Source: an uncultured Lachnospiraceae bacterium (lineage in GTDB: Bacteria; Bacillota; Clostridia; Lachnospirales; Lachnospiraceae). Taken from it: 64,000 bases of DNA. The notes below the pieces were generated by a model. It worked only from the letters and a program-made list of their open reading frames with translations, did not search any database and was not told the DNA's origin. A program made the translations under genes and the position numbers. Each line of letters begins with the position of its first letter. The first letter of the stretch is position 1. The stretch is taken from assembly GCA_910588885.1 (NCBI GenBank), contig CAJUSQ010000002.1:1-64000 (forward strand), given 5' to 3'. Shown in pieces: positions 17,841 through 27,148 of the stretch.

Positions 17841-18950
17841 TTATTGAAAGCGATAATCCTGCCTTCCGAAAACAACCTGGTCCCCGGGCTTCAGACAGGC
17901 CCTTTGCCGATATTCCAGACGTTCTCCATTTAAATATGTCCCATTTGTAGAATTCATATCCGTAATATAGTACTCTCCCTGCTCCAATTCTATTCTTGCA
18001 TGTACACGGCTGATGCAGGCACTGTCTATTCGTCCGTCCACCTCCTTTTCGTTCTTTCCAATCAAAAACAACGGTTTTTCAATTCGTAAATCCCTTTGGT
18101 TTCCTGTTCCCTGATACACAAGCACCCCCTGTGCCTTATGCTCCACATGCAGCAATTCCGTAGGATGTATTGGTTCTTCCGGCTCGGACTGCACATCCTC
18201 CGGACGAACCAGAAAGTCTTCCCTTTCTTTTCGGCCAAATCCCGGCCGCCGTTTCAAAATACCCGCCGTTTTTGCCAGCATTCCGGAAATCTGTTTTCGC
18301 GGGGCTTCCCTTTCCTGCATATGCAATTCCTGCTGCCAGAAATCCGTCCGTTCCCCTTCCTTCGGAACAATCGTTTCTGCCGCCCACCCTGCCTGATTTT
18401 CATCCGGTTTTACGGCTTCTTCATATCTTAACATTTCTCCCAAAGACCGTTCCCCCTGCAGGGAATGCTGATACACCTCATAGGCAGCCGCTACGGCCTG
18501 TTTATCATCATGATCCAGTTTCTGCAGGATCTGTTCCATTATTTTCCGGAACAATCCTCTGATATCTTCTTTCAATCCCGGAAAATATGCGAATTCTATA
18601 TTTTTTTGTTCAAAATCCATATAAAGATAATCTAAGTCCAGTAAAATACCGTCCTCTTCCAGCAAATAATTATTCGTTGTTCGGCAGGCATCTTCCAGGG
18701 CCTGAAAGAACTTAGACAAAAGCTGCAGATCCATCTGACGGCGGCCCAAATAATCCGAAAAAGTTTGTTTTCCGGTAATATCATACCAGAACCGCAAAAC
18801 TCCGTCTGAAACTTCCGTCTCCATGGGCAAAAATCCCGTTATCCGGTTATAGGACAGAATCTCCAATTCGTAGGAGGAATTTGTCTCCGTTTCCCCTTCC
18901 AAAATCATATAGCTCTGGCTTAACTGCCTTTTATAAGTTGCATTCACCAT
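17841..18950 (-). CDS. DUF6382 and FHA domain protein of the Tad locus
   Basis: 369 residues. The N-terminal ~175 look like DUF6382 (YKRQLSQSYMILEGE, ITGFLPMETEVSDGVLRFWYDI). A variable charged linker follows, and residues ~275-369 are an FHA domain with GRIDSACISRVHARIELEQG and DMNSTNGTYLNGERL, which binds phosphothreonine. It is the last gene of the Tad operon, 12 bases after a small pseudopilin-like gene. I infer a regulatory or assembly role that depends on Ser/Thr phosphorylation; no kinase gene lies in the window. Confidence 0.85.
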   Translation of the reverse strand: MVNATYKRQLSQSYMILEGETETNSSYELEILSYNRITGFLPMETEVSDGVLRFWYDITGKQTFSDYLGRRQMDLQLLSKFFQALEDACRTTNNYLLEEDGILLDLDYLYMDFEQKNIEFAYFPGLKEDIRGLFRKIMEQILQKLDHDDKQAVAAAYEVYQHSLQGERSLGEMLRYEEAVKPDENQAGWAAETIVPKEGERTDFWQQELHMQEREAPRKQISGMLAKTAGILKRRPGFGRKEREDFLVRPEDVQSEPEEPIHPTELLHVEHKAQGVLVYQGTGNQRDLRIEKPLFLIGKNEKEVDGRIDSACISRVHARIELEQGEYYITDMNSTNGTYLNGERLEYRQRACLKPGDQVVFGRQDYRFQ

Positions 18951-18962
18951 ACCCTTCCCCTC

Positions 18963-19193
18963 CTAAGGAAGCCATTCCTGTCCCCAAAAAATCATCCGGA
19001 ACCTGTCGGCTGCCTCACTTATTTCAATCCACTGCATCTCTGCTGTTTTAACGGTCTGCTGATGCATGGCAATGGTTCTTTGTAACATCCACATCAGTAT
19101 TATCAACAGCATTGTCATTACAAAAACCGCTTCTACCGTCATACTTCCGCGATTCATCCGCTCCTTTACTGTTCCTTTGGCCTGTTTCCTCAT
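18963..19193 (-). CDS. Short TadE-like protein
   Basis: 76 residues starting at 19193 (MRKQAKGTVKERMNRGSM), which overlaps the prepilin peptidase stop by 4 bases. The motif RGSMTVEAVFVMTMLLIILMW is the class III prepilin/TadE type: a basic leader, a Gly-Ser-Met-Thr-Val-Glu junction with the Glu at +5, then one hydrophobic helix. The rest is a short soluble tail. Expected to be a minor pseudopilin or an envelope part of the pilus machine. Very short for TadE (usually 130-200 residues). Confidence 0.75.
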   Translation of the reverse strand: MRKQAKGTVKERMNRGSMTVEAVFVMTMLLIILMWMLQRTIAMHQQTVKTAEMQWIEISEAADRFRMIFWGQEWLP

Positions 19194-19621
19194 AGCAATC
19201 CCTCCAGCAGGATCGTCCCGTAGCCCAGAAATACAAAGGGCAGAAACGGAATTTCCTTTTTTCGCTTCTTCACAGCTCCCCTTCCTTTTGCCAGCAGAAA
19301 CAAGGAAAAAAGCGCGGCATACAACAAGCTGGTAAACAGCAGCTCCAAATTCCGGGCTCCGCCAAGGTAAATACCGGTCACACAGAATACCAAACCGTCT
19401 CCCATCCCGATACTTCCTTTGGTAAGCAAGCTTAACAGCAGCATTCCTATACCTACAGCCATGCCCAGGCCAACACTGAAAAATGTCATATCCCGGCAAT
19501 ACAGCTGCACCACAGCTCCCACCAACCCAAAGACCAACAGGCAGGGAAGCGCAATCCTTCTGCGTTTTAAATCCTCCGCAGCATGAACCCCCAACATTGT
19601 TAATATAATAACATTTTCCAT
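19190..19621 (-). CDS. Second A24 prepilin peptidase (TadV/CpaA-type)
   Basis: A membrane aspartyl protease that trims prepilins. About 143 residues from the ATG at 19621 (AAAGGAGG close upstream; a GTG at 19636 is an alternative). Both catalytic aspartates are visible: AAEDLKRRRIALP near residue 18 and GMGDGLVF (the GxGD motif) near 73. About five membrane segments. It is separate from the larger peptidase that opens the operon, so two peptidases may handle different substrates, for example the Flp pilin and the TadE-like proteins. Confidence 0.85.
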   Translation of the reverse strand: MENVIILTMLGVHAAEDLKRRRIALPCLLVFGLVGAVVQLYCRDMTFFSVGLGMAVGIGMLLLSLLTKGSIGMGDGLVFCVTGIYLGGARNLELLFTSLLYAALFSLFLLAKGRGAVKKRKKEIPFLPFVFLGYGTILLEGLL

Positions 19622-20511
19622 GATCCTCCTTTGCACCGGCTGCAGGCCCTCAATCCATCCACATCAGACAACCTTACCATATAAAGAGTCCTTTTTAATC
19701 CGCTGCAGCCTAATTTGGTGTGATATTTTTCTCCCTCATCCGTTACATAATAATATGGATACATTCCGGAGGAATCCCCGCAGATACCGCAGGGCTTATA
19801 TCCGGACTGCCCTGCTTCATACTTTCCGATCCGGCGAATAGACAGGCGCAGATGCGTACACTCTCTGGACAGATGATACACGCTTTCGTTTGGCGTTACA
19901 TACACCCAAATTCCATCCTCTCCTTCCGGGAAACCGTTCTCATACCCAATCCATTTCTTCATTCTTACCCTCTGGGTAATCGGGATATTCCGAAGCCCGG
20001 GCAGACGTACCGGCATCCGGCACTCGTAGTGAATCCAAAGGTCTACGTATTCCCCGGCCAACTCCGTCCCTGTCCAGCGAATTCCTGCCGCTCCCCCTTT
20101 CAGATATTCATAGGGAAAGTGTCCCTTTGCCAACGCTCCATAAAAATACCCGGCCATTCTGGCAAAGGGCGCTTCTTCCTCTTTTATTTCCAATGAAAGC
20201 CTGCTGCCTGCCACTTCCAAGGCTCCGTAGGTCATATGGGAAACCTGCAGCACCCGGAAGAAAAACAACAAACCGATCAGCAAAAACAGGAACAGCGGAA
20301 ATACCAAGGCCGCTTCTACAGTCAGGCTGGCAGCACGGAGGGTGCTTTGCGGCGCCCCTCGTTTATTGGTATCTCTTCGGACTTTATATACTATTTTTTT
20401 CTGGTTCCTGTTTACAATCCTTTTTCCCTCCCTTCTTTCTTCTCCTCTTTCCTTGTGATTGAAGGAGTTCGTTGTTTCATCAAGAGGCACCACAAAACAC
20501 CCTCCTCTCAC
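19600..20511 (-). CDS. TadE/TadG-like membrane protein with Cys-rich C-terminus
   Basis: About 300 residues. After a basic cytoplasmic stretch comes RAASLTVEAALVFPLFLFLL, a class III-like processing junction and hydrophobic helix. The outside part (about 110-303) has a paired Cys pattern: SRECTHLRLS, YKPCGIC, TKLGCSGLKRT, LRACSRC, which could bind metal or form disulfides. The frame opens with GTG at 20511 overlapping the DUF5702 stop; a GTG at 20493 preceded by AGAGGAGGG is the more likely start. The 3' end overlaps the peptidase by 22 bases. Confidence 0.78.
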   Translation of the reverse strand: MRGGCFVVPLDETTNSFNHKERGEERREGKRIVNRNQKKIVYKVRRDTNKRGAPQSTLRAASLTVEAALVFPLFLFLLIGLLFFFRVLQVSHMTYGALEVAGSRLSLEIKEEEAPFARMAGYFYGALAKGHFPYEYLKGGAAGIRWTGTELAGEYVDLWIHYECRMPVRLPGLRNIPITQRVRMKKWIGYENGFPEGEDGIWVYVTPNESVYHLSRECTHLRLSIRRIGKYEAGQSGYKPCGICGDSSGMYPYYYVTDEGEKYHTKLGCSGLKRTLYMVRLSDVDGLRACSRCKGGSWKMLLY

Positions 20512-22139
20512 CGTATTTTCCCATAGGCGATTTTCCCAGAGCCGGAAAACACAAAATTATCCCATCCCCGCTTACTTAACCAATTCAGGTTCCAAAACAG
20601 CGGGCTGCCTTGATAGGAAGCCAGGCATTCCGCTGATTGAAGCATTGTATCCATCTGCACCTGCTCATTTCGTTCGATCAGATCCATACATCGGTAATTC
20701 AAGGTTTTGGACGGAAGCAGCAACAGCAGAAGCTGCAAATACTGAGTATAATCCAACCCGGATTCATCCTCCCCGGCCTTACTGTTATTCTCAATCGCTC
20801 CCCGGCTGTCCGTCAAATCACTGGCCCACTGATCGGTTCTTTTCAAAAAAGGAATTTTTCCGCCAGCCAGCAGACTTCTTACATCCAGAACACTTTCAAT
20901 AAAGGCCCAGGCCAGCAATATTCCAATCTGTACTGCTTTTATCAAAGGCAGGATTCCGGTAAACCCGACTACTGCCGTTGCAAGCTCCAAAGCCAATGCC
21001 TTTTTCCCTCCGTCCCCCATAATGGTTGCAAAATTCATAGCTTCCCGCAACACCAGAAGCTCCAGGGCAGCCTGCTCCAAATTCTCCCCATCCTTGGAGT
21101 TCCCTCCGATCAGATATTCCATCTCATAGTCCAGGGCTCTCGTAGGCGGCCCCAGCTCGCTTTGCCCGGTGTAATTCGAAAAGAATTTTTGTATATAATA
21201 CTGCAGCCACAACCTATCCGTAACGGCAGCTTCCGATTCCGCCCCTGAGCGCTCCAAGCCCTGGTTTAACTTCCGCTTTTCCAAAAAATCCTTGGAGTCC
21301 AGCCCTTTCCCGGAAAGGCCGGAGGGATCTTCCAAAACCAGGGATAACACCGCAGAGGAACGAAGCCCCTTTACATATTCCATCGGATTTTCTGTTCCGG
21401 CTTCTTCCTCTTCTATATCCTCTGGTTCTTCTTTTGTTCCGGAATTTTCAGAGGTGTTTTCCTCTTTTGTGCCTGCACTGCCTTCTGTTCCTTCCTGCTC
21501 CCCACGATTGATATCTCCCTGGCCGACCAGGGGGCCGTTTCCGGCCCCTCCGGTCCCTTCTGCCCCTCTTTCTGCCTCTTCTGCAGCCAGCTGCTCTTCT
21601 GCCGTATCCATCGCTTCCAGCGCAGCATCCCATTTTCCGTTCGCGGCATCCTTCTTAGCTCCGGCCTCCTTTGCAAGCTCCTGAATCGGTATCAGCTCTT
21701 TTAGGGCATCCTTTGCCGCTTCCAGCTTCATCTGCCGGGCCGCTTGTTCTCGGAATACCGCTCCTTCCCGATCGGTTGCAAGCTCATAGGCAGCCGTTTC
21801 AAAGCCTATGGGTTCCAGGTCTACCAAATCCCAAAACCGTCCTCCGGCCTGTTCTGCTGAAAAAGAAAGGTTTTCCGTCAGTTCTTCCATAGCCCGGGCT
21901 GCAAATTTCTCCATGCTGAATTCCTCTCCCTGCCAGCTTCCGTCCAAAAACAGCAAATGATAATCTTCCCAGATTCCTTTCTGGTAATTTCCGAACAGGG
22001 ACTGCATACTGACATTTGTCACTTCCCATGCTTTCGCCTGCATACAGGAAACCCTGGCGCTTTCCAACAAGGAAAACAGAAATGAAAGTACTAATATTAA
22101 TGTCAGAGCCAGAAAGACCGTAATACTTCCTCTTTTCAC
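20508..22139 (-). CDS. DUF5702 protein of the Tad locus
   Basis: 543 residues. The N-terminus KRGSITVFLALTLILVLSFL has a basic leader, a GSITVF junction and one hydrophobic helix. The large extracytoplasmic region has an acidic, low-complexity insert (about 190-255, rich in Glu, Gly and Thr) and a second hydrophobic stretch (FTGILPLIKAVQIGILLAWAF) near 405. It matches what I recall of DUF5702, found only in Tad loci of Clostridia. It starts with GTG at 22139, directly after the pilin stop. Function unknown; a pilus-tip or minor pilin role is a guess. Confidence 0.78.
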   Translation of the reverse strand: MKRGSITVFLALTLILVLSFLFSLLESARVSCMQAKAWEVTNVSMQSLFGNYQKGIWEDYHLLFLDGSWQGEEFSMEKFAARAMEELTENLSFSAEQAGGRFWDLVDLEPIGFETAAYELATDREGAVFREQAARQMKLEAAKDALKELIPIQELAKEAGAKKDAANGKWDAALEAMDTAEEQLAAEEAERGAEGTGGAGNGPLVGQGDINRGEQEGTEGSAGTKEENTSENSGTKEEPEDIEEEEAGTENPMEYVKGLRSSAVLSLVLEDPSGLSGKGLDSKDFLEKRKLNQGLERSGAESEAAVTDRLWLQYYIQKFFSNYTGQSELGPPTRALDYEMEYLIGGNSKDGENLEQAALELLVLREAMNFATIMGDGGKKALALELATAVVGFTGILPLIKAVQIGILLAWAFIESVLDVRSLLAGGKIPFLKRTDQWASDLTDSRGAIENNSKAGEDESGLDYTQYLQLLLLLLPSKTLNYRCMDLIERNEQVQMDTMLQSAECLASYQGSPLFWNLNWLSKRGWDNFVFSGSGKIAYGKIR

Positions 22140-22307
22140 TTAAATTTTCCCGGCACTGCTTTCAATTGTCTGAAAAACCTTATTGACCAATGCCGTAATC
22201 CTTGTCTTAAAAATTGCTACCAGAGCTATCAATACCACTAAAATTAAGATTACCTCGACTACGCCAACTCCATCCTCTTCTTTTAAAAATAATTTTATTT
22301 GTTCCAT
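22140..22307 (-). CDS. Flp-family type IVb pilin
   Basis: 55 residues, the major pilin candidate of the Tad machine. The leader MEQIKLFLKEEDGVGVVEV contains the prepilin junction (G-V-G-V-V-E), followed by one hydrophobic helix (ILILVVLIALVAIF) and a short polar tail ending ESSAGKI. Length and layout match the Flp1 pilins of Clostridia. It is preceded by CAGGAGGAAAAAGA at a good distance. The DUF5702 gene begins on the next base after the stop. Confidence 0.88.
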   Translation of the reverse strand: MEQIKLFLKEEDGVGVVEVILILVVLIALVAIFKTRITALVNKVFQTIESSAGKI

Positions 22308-22333
22308 TCTTTTTCCTCCTGATTTTTATAATG

Positions 22334-23632
22334 CTACAGCTGTAAATTCATCATTGCCGGAAGCATTAATATGGCAAATACCACCAAAAGCATGATCCCC
22401 ATGGGCATCAGCATTTTCGTTCCGGCTTCCTCTCCCAGCTGCTTGGCATACAGCTTCCTTTGCAAAAAAGCCTCTTTTGCTTCCGCGTCCAAAAGCTGCT
22501 GCATTCCCTTTGTTCCTTTTCTTACGTTCTGCATTAAAACGGATGCCAGTTTCCGGTATTGGGGCTGCCCGCAGCGACTGCCGAAATTTCCATATGCCTG
22601 TATTTCCCCAATCCCGTCCTGCATTTCATGCCAGGTTTTCCGCATTTCTTCATAGCCCGGCCGGGGCGGGACTACCCCCTTCTCCCTTTGCTTTTCGTAT
22701 TCCGCCGCAATCCTGCCCCAGGCAGCCGAAACGGTCATACCCGCCCCAGTCAGCAGCGAAAGCCGGCTGACAATTTCCGGATAATCCAAAATAATCCGTT
22801 GATTCCATACGTTCCTTCCCCTCTCCGCTTTTTCTTTGGAGAAGATATAAAAAGCAATCAGTATTATCGTTCCCAAAAGAAATATTTTTCCTGCATACAT
22901 TTCCCTGTCCTTCTGCCAGTTCAGGGCCACTCCCTCATATTCCAACGGCAGCTTTACATATGCTTCTCCTTCTTTTTGGTTCTCCCGGGCCAGTATTTCT
23001 TCTACCCCTTTCACCAGGGCCTCCGCCCCCTCCGGTTCCCGGGGCAGAAGCTGTATATAAAAGGAATGGACCGCCTGGTATTCCTGACATTTCATCTCTG
23101 CCGTCACTTCGACCAGATTCTGATCCTCTTTCCGGTTTTCCCATAAAATGGCACCGTCCGAAGCTACCAGCTCATAGGGGTCAAAATAGTAAGAAACCTC
23201 TACCGCTCCTTCCTGCAGCGTTCGGGGCAGAGACAAATCGCCGGAAACCGCTTCCAGGGACTCGTTCTCCCCCAATATCCGTTTCTCCAATTCCTGCCCG
23301 GCCAAAAAGAATATTTGTTCTGTTTCTTCCCCGGTTATCCGCTGTTCCTCTACCACTACCGGATATTGGTATTGTTTCAGAACCCCTTTGGCATCCAGGG
23401 ATAAAAGCACCTCCTCCGTTCCTGTTCCTGCCTGACCACGCTTCAGCGCCTGTACCGGTTCCGGCTTTAAAGCCGTCTGTTCCCATGCCGAAACCCCAAG
23501 ACAAACCACCCCTATCACAACAGACGCCCGTAAATATTTTCGATACTGCAAACCGCATCCTTTCCTTTTGGTATACCAGCAGCCAGCCAAGCTGCCCAAC
23601 AGCAGCAGGCTATAACCGAAGCATTCCGCCAT
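22334..23632 (-). CDS. tadC: TadC-like type II/IV secretion platform protein with N-terminal extension
   Basis: 432 residues. The C-terminal ~180 are a GspF/TadC-type domain: IILDYPEIVSRLSLLTGAGMT, a conserved cytoplasmic helical bundle, then a membrane segment near MLMPMGIMLLVVFAILMLP. The N-terminal ~240 residues hold two membrane helices (1-20 and 35-52) and a soluble outside domain of about 190 residues with no known family. Usual TadC is about 280-300 residues, so this extension is unusual. It lies 13 bases after tadB and before the pilin. Confidence 0.8.
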   Translation of the reverse strand: MAECFGYSLLLLGSLAGCWYTKRKGCGLQYRKYLRASVVIGVVCLGVSAWEQTALKPEPVQALKRGQAGTGTEEVLLSLDAKGVLKQYQYPVVVEEQRITGEETEQIFFLAGQELEKRILGENESLEAVSGDLSLPRTLQEGAVEVSYYFDPYELVASDGAILWENRKEDQNLVEVTAEMKCQEYQAVHSFYIQLLPREPEGAEALVKGVEEILARENQKEGEAYVKLPLEYEGVALNWQKDREMYAGKIFLLGTIILIAFYIFSKEKAERGRNVWNQRIILDYPEIVSRLSLLTGAGMTVSAAWGRIAAEYEKQREKGVVPPRPGYEEMRKTWHEMQDGIGEIQAYGNFGSRCGQPQYRKLASVLMQNVRKGTKGMQQLLDAEAKEAFLQRKLYAKQLGEEAGTKMLMPMGIMLLVVFAILMLPAMMNLQL

Positions 23633-23645
23633 TCTACTTCTCCTC

Positions 23646-24464
23646 CTATACTCTGATATCTACCAACCTCCGGGACAAAAAATATGCCCCAACATAAGCC
23701 GCCAAACAGCCTGTCATACAGATTCGGCCGAAAGCCCCCACATACATCATTTCCAGAAATTCCGGAGAGGTCAGGTCTATCAAAAACAGGATTCCCAGGG
23801 GCACTGCATTCATAATCTTCTGCTCCAGCTGCCTTGCTGCGATCATCGTCCGGATCTCCTGTTCCAATTCGGCTTTTTCCGAAATTCGTTCCGCCGTATC
23901 CCGCAGGATCCGGACAAAATCACTTCCGTTTCGTTTTGCATACCCAAATACCTGTCCAAAGCTGAATATTTCTTCCACACCACTGCGGTTTGCAAGATTT
24001 TCCAACAACCCCTCTATCGGGACATTCAGCTTCAGCTGCCGGTTCATAAGCCGAAGCTCCCGGCACATGTCCGCCTGGCTTCCCAAAAGCTGTACCAGTT
24101 CCTTCTCTGCTTCCAGAAACGCATTTTCCGCCCCATAACCCACATGCATGGATGCCGTTACGACCCGGATGCATTCTTTGAACTGGTCCCGCAGTATTTC
24201 TTGCCGAATCCTGGCCTTCTTTCTGCGCCGTTGGAAACAGGAGACGGGCCATACTGCGAAAAATACGATCATCCCGGCCGGACTCCGATAAAACAGCCAG
24301 GCCACGGCCAGGGAAACGGCAGCGGCCATTCCAGTACAGGCCGCCCAGTCTGCCCCTTTCATCCGATATTTCCGGTAATCCTCTTCCGCCAGCTCCTCCC
24401 TTAAAGAAGTCCGGCCGCCCGCAGCTTGTCCTGGTTTTCCAGTTCGCCCTTCTTTTCCCAGCAT
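23646..24464 (-). CDS. tadB: TadB-like platform protein
   Basis: 272 residues, inner-membrane platform of the Tad pilus. Two membrane helices near residues 45-80, a central GspF domain (QFKECIRVVTASMHVGYGAENAF, and PIEGLLENLANRSGVEEIFSF) and C-terminal membrane segments. The open frame starts inside tadA (64-base overlap). A strong AAGGGAGGAG sits at the tadA stop, but no start codon follows it at the usual distance, so the start is uncertain. Confidence 0.85.
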   Translation of the reverse strand: MLGKEGRTGKPGQAAGGRTSLREELAEEDYRKYRMKGADWAACTGMAAAVSLAVAWLFYRSPAGMIVFFAVWPVSCFQRRRKKARIRQEILRDQFKECIRVVTASMHVGYGAENAFLEAEKELVQLLGSQADMCRELRLMNRQLKLNVPIEGLLENLANRSGVEEIFSFGQVFGYAKRNGSDFVRILRDTAERISEKAELEQEIRTMIAARQLEQKIMNAVPLGILFLIDLTSPEFLEMMYVGAFGRICMTGCLAAYVGAYFLSRRLVDIRV

Positions 24465-25639
24465 CCTTTGATCCCTTCCCCCTCTCCCTCTAATTCCCGG
24501 AATTGGTACAGCGGCCGGATACGGATACGATGATTTTCAAATCCGGTAACCTCCATAATATCCAAGACCTTACGGCTTCTGTCCCTTAATCTCCCCAAAT
24601 GTACCAGGATATCGATTCCGGCCGCAATCTGGGCCTGTATGGCCTCCAAAGGCAGCTCCATCCCCATGAGTACCATGGTTTCAATTCGTTTCAGCATATC
24701 CCGGCAGCTGTTGGCATGGCCGGTGCTTAGAGAACCGTCATGGCCGGTATTCATTGCCTGCAGCATATCCAACGCTTCCCCGCCCCGGATTTCTCCCAGG
24801 ATGATCCGGTCCGGCCGCATCCTTAAGGACGTTTTAATCAAATCCCGGATCGTAATCTCATTTCCGGAATCCAGTCCGGCGTTCCTGGTTTCCAAACGCA
24901 CCAGATTCGGGATGTTCCGAATCTGCAGCTCGGCGGAATCCTCAATGGTCACAATCCGCTCTCCTGCCGGAATAAAATCAGACAGCGCGTTCAGAAAAGT
25001 GGTTTTCCCCGAACCGGTTCCGCCGGAAATGAAGATATTATAGCGGGCCTTTACCAGTTTGTCCAAAAAATCTGCCATTTCTTCACTTATGGACTGAAAT
25101 CCAATCAAGTCCTTCATGGTAATCGGATGCTTCGGGAATTTCCGGATAGAAATACAGGACCCGTCTATGGCTATCGGCTCCAGCACAATATTTACCCGGG
25201 ATCCGTCGCTTAATCTGGCATCCACAATAGGGGAATATTCGTTCACCACCCGGTTATTACTGCCTGCAATCTGCTGAATCACATCCTCCAGCTTTTCCCT
25301 GGATGCAAAAGACTTCTGCCACCGCTGGATTCTTCCGTTTTTTTCAAAAAAGATACGACCGGATCCGTTTACCATTATCTCCGTAATCTCATCTTCTTCC
25401 AGCAGCTCCTGGAGAATATCCAGCCGCCGGAGGGAATAGAAGACCTCCGTGCGAAGCGCACGGCGTCTGTCCAGGGATAACGTGGTTTCCTTAGCCTTAC
25501 GGCAGACAGCTTCGTCGATAAACCCGAGAATCTCTTCATCCGGCAATTCCCTGGAAATGTCCAGCCGCCCCATGACCTCCGCTTTCAGCTCCTCCATGCA
25601 GTCCGGCTGCTCCCGGGCCTCTCTCCTAACCGTTTCCAT
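24401..25639 (-). CDS. tadA: Tad pilus secretion ATPase, TadA/CpaF family
   Basis: 412 residues, a hexameric ATPase that drives pilin assembly from the cytoplasmic side. The N-terminal domain holds DEITEIMVNGSGRIFFEKNG. The core has the Walker A loop GGTGSGKTTFL (about 206-216), an Asp box (IVTIEDSAELQI), a His box and LGEIRGGEALDMLQAMNTGH, all standard for CpaF. It overlaps tadZ by 14 bases and tadB by 64. Confidence 0.95.
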   Translation of the reverse strand: METVRREAREQPDCMEELKAEVMGRLDISRELPDEEILGFIDEAVCRKAKETTLSLDRRRALRTEVFYSLRRLDILQELLEEDEITEIMVNGSGRIFFEKNGRIQRWQKSFASREKLEDVIQQIAGSNNRVVNEYSPIVDARLSDGSRVNIVLEPIAIDGSCISIRKFPKHPITMKDLIGFQSISEEMADFLDKLVKARYNIFISGGTGSGKTTFLNALSDFIPAGERIVTIEDSAELQIRNIPNLVRLETRNAGLDSGNEITIRDLIKTSLRMRPDRIILGEIRGGEALDMLQAMNTGHDGSLSTGHANSCRDMLKRIETMVLMGMELPLEAIQAQIAAGIDILVHLGRLRDRSRKVLDIMEVTGFENHRIRIRPLYQFRELEGEGEGIKGCWEKKGELENQDKLRAAGLL

Positions 25640-26636
25640 GTTGTCCGTATCGGGCGGCCCGCACCCGATCCCCCAGTCTTCCGTACACCCATTGCTGCAT
25701 TACCGGCTCCCGCTCTATAAGCTGTAAATCCGCTGCCGTAAAATGGATTACCTCCATCCTTCCGGCCGTTTCAGACATCCCCTGCTTCAGCATGCTTTCC
25801 TCAAACTGGGTACACTGTCCCCGGGCCAGGGTTCCCGTGTCCAGCACCTGATAGATCCGGATACATTGTTCCAACAGGGAAAAGAAGCCGGGAATCATAA
25901 TCCCGAAGTCCAAAAGGATCACCTCGTAATCCGTCTTCTCCGCTAAAAGCAGCAACAGCTTCTGATAGTCCTCTGCCGAAGTCTCACAGAGCAGCTGTGC
26001 GTCCGTCATAGGCGGAATATAGTCAATATGCTGGACGGAATGTACGACGCTTTCCAAAATCCCCTGGATTTTCACGCCATGGCAGGAAATAAAGTACATC
26101 AGATCCGCCAGATCCCTGGGATAGCTTTCTTCCATCCAGCTGCCAAAACCTGCCCATTCTCCCAGATTTACATACAGCACCTTCTTATCCGGCGCCAGAA
26201 GCTGGGCCAATGTCAGGGCAAAGGGCGTCTGCAGCCTGCTGTGGGTCGGGGAATAAATACCGATAATCTCCTTCTCCTGTCTGGAAACATAACCGTTCTT
26301 CTTCCCGAGCTCCCGGTAATGCACAAACATCTCCCGCCAGATTTCCTCCGCCGATTGGTATTTGAATACGGCAGCCCCCTTCTCCTCCTCCGGTTCCGGC
26401 GTTTCGCTTAAGTACATACATAAGCTGTCTTCTCCCGCCTTAGCCGGGATCTCTTCAAAGCCCGTTCCCCAAAGAACCATGTCAAACCGGGTCTCCTTCT
26501 GCTTTTCCCGGAACATCCTGCGGCCGGAAAAAGTAAACACCTGTGCCTGGCTGCCCTTTCTGCGAATAAAATACTCGGCCAGTCGTTCCCGGTACGCCTC
26601 CTGCGTATCGCAGATGGCGATTGTTACTTTTTTCAC
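25626..26636 (-). CDS. TadZ/CpaE-like localisation protein
   Basis: 336 residues from the GTG at 26636 (VKKVTIAICDTQEAYRERLA), which overlaps the stop of the prepilin peptidase by 4 bases. The N-terminal ~100 residues look like an atypical receiver domain. The rest resembles the MinD/ParA-like ATPase fold of CpaE/TadZ (IIGIYSPTHSRLQTPFALTLAQLLA, KVLYVNLGEWAGF, YEVILLDFGIMIPGF). A proper Walker A GK(T/S) is not seen; SPTHSRLQT replaces it, as in many TadZ proteins that bind but do not hydrolyse ATP well. It likely marks the site of pilus assembly. Confidence 0.8.
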   Translation of the reverse strand: MKKVTIAICDTQEAYRERLAEYFIRRKGSQAQVFTFSGRRMFREKQKETRFDMVLWGTGFEEIPAKAGEDSLCMYLSETPEPEEEKGAAVFKYQSAEEIWREMFVHYRELGKKNGYVSRQEKEIIGIYSPTHSRLQTPFALTLAQLLAPDKKVLYVNLGEWAGFGSWMEESYPRDLADLMYFISCHGVKIQGILESVVHSVQHIDYIPPMTDAQLLCETSAEDYQKLLLLLAEKTDYEVILLDFGIMIPGFFSLLEQCIRIYQVLDTGTLARGQCTQFEESMLKQGMSETAGRMEVIHFTAADLQLIEREPVMQQWVYGRLGDRVRAARYGQHGNG

Positions 26637-27148
26637 ATAATCACCCCCATTGCAATACAGAACCCCGTCAGTATTGCAGTTGTAAAACAAATGGTATTTT
26701 GTTTTCCATCAGACTGCCGGTCGTAAACCCCAAGCTTTTTATTTTCCAGGGAATTCTTTACATAACGGCAAAAATACATCAGACGTGCAATTAGATTTCT
26801 TTGATAGAGCAGCTTTCCCAAGGAAAAAACAGCTCCTGTCAGAAAAGAAAAAAACATACAATAACACAAAAATTTCAGATTCCAAATACACCCAATTACG
26901 GAAAACAGTTTGATATCGCCTGCGCCCAGCGCATGCATCAAGAATAAAAGAAATAATACGATAACCGGAAAGAGTATCTGCACCGCAGATAAGAAGAGGC
27001 CCCAAAGTCCAAACTCCCATATTTGAAACAAAGTGCCTGTAAACAGCCCCAGACAAATCAGCCGGTTCCTGACCTTGCCTGTGCCAAGATCCGTGGCAGT
27101 TGCAATCAGCAGCAGCAACAGTGTCCACGAAAATTTTAAAATCCCAAT
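26633..27148 (-). CDS. A24 prepilin peptidase opening the Tad operon
   Basis: A membrane aspartyl protease with the catalytic pair TATDLGTGKVRNRLI and GAGDIKLFSVIG. Five or so membrane helices and a basic C-terminal tail. The start is odd: no ATG or GTG is in frame. The best-placed codon after GCGAGGTGATGA is ATT at 27148 (171 residues); a TTG at 27118 would give 161. A rare ATT start would mean weak or controlled translation. The next gene overlaps by 4 bases. Confidence 0.8.
   Translation of the reverse strand: MGILKFSWTLLLLLIATATDLGTGKVRNRLICLGLFTGTLFQIWEFGLWGLFLSAVQILFPVIVLFLLFLMHALGAGDIKLFSVIGCIWNLKFLCYCMFFSFLTGAVFSLGKLLYQRNLIARLMYFCRYVKNSLENKKLGVYDRQSDGKQNTICFTTAILTGFCIAMGVIM

Noticed and set aside
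19194..19499. In-frame upstream extension of the short TadE-like protein to 19499
   Set aside because: The extension is the antiphase reading of the prepilin peptidase; the start at 19193 overlaps its stop as other genes in this operon do.
21290..21690. Plus-strand Ser/Pro-rich frame inside the DUF5702 gene
   Set aside because: Antisense reading of the acidic low-complexity insert; no ribosome binding site.
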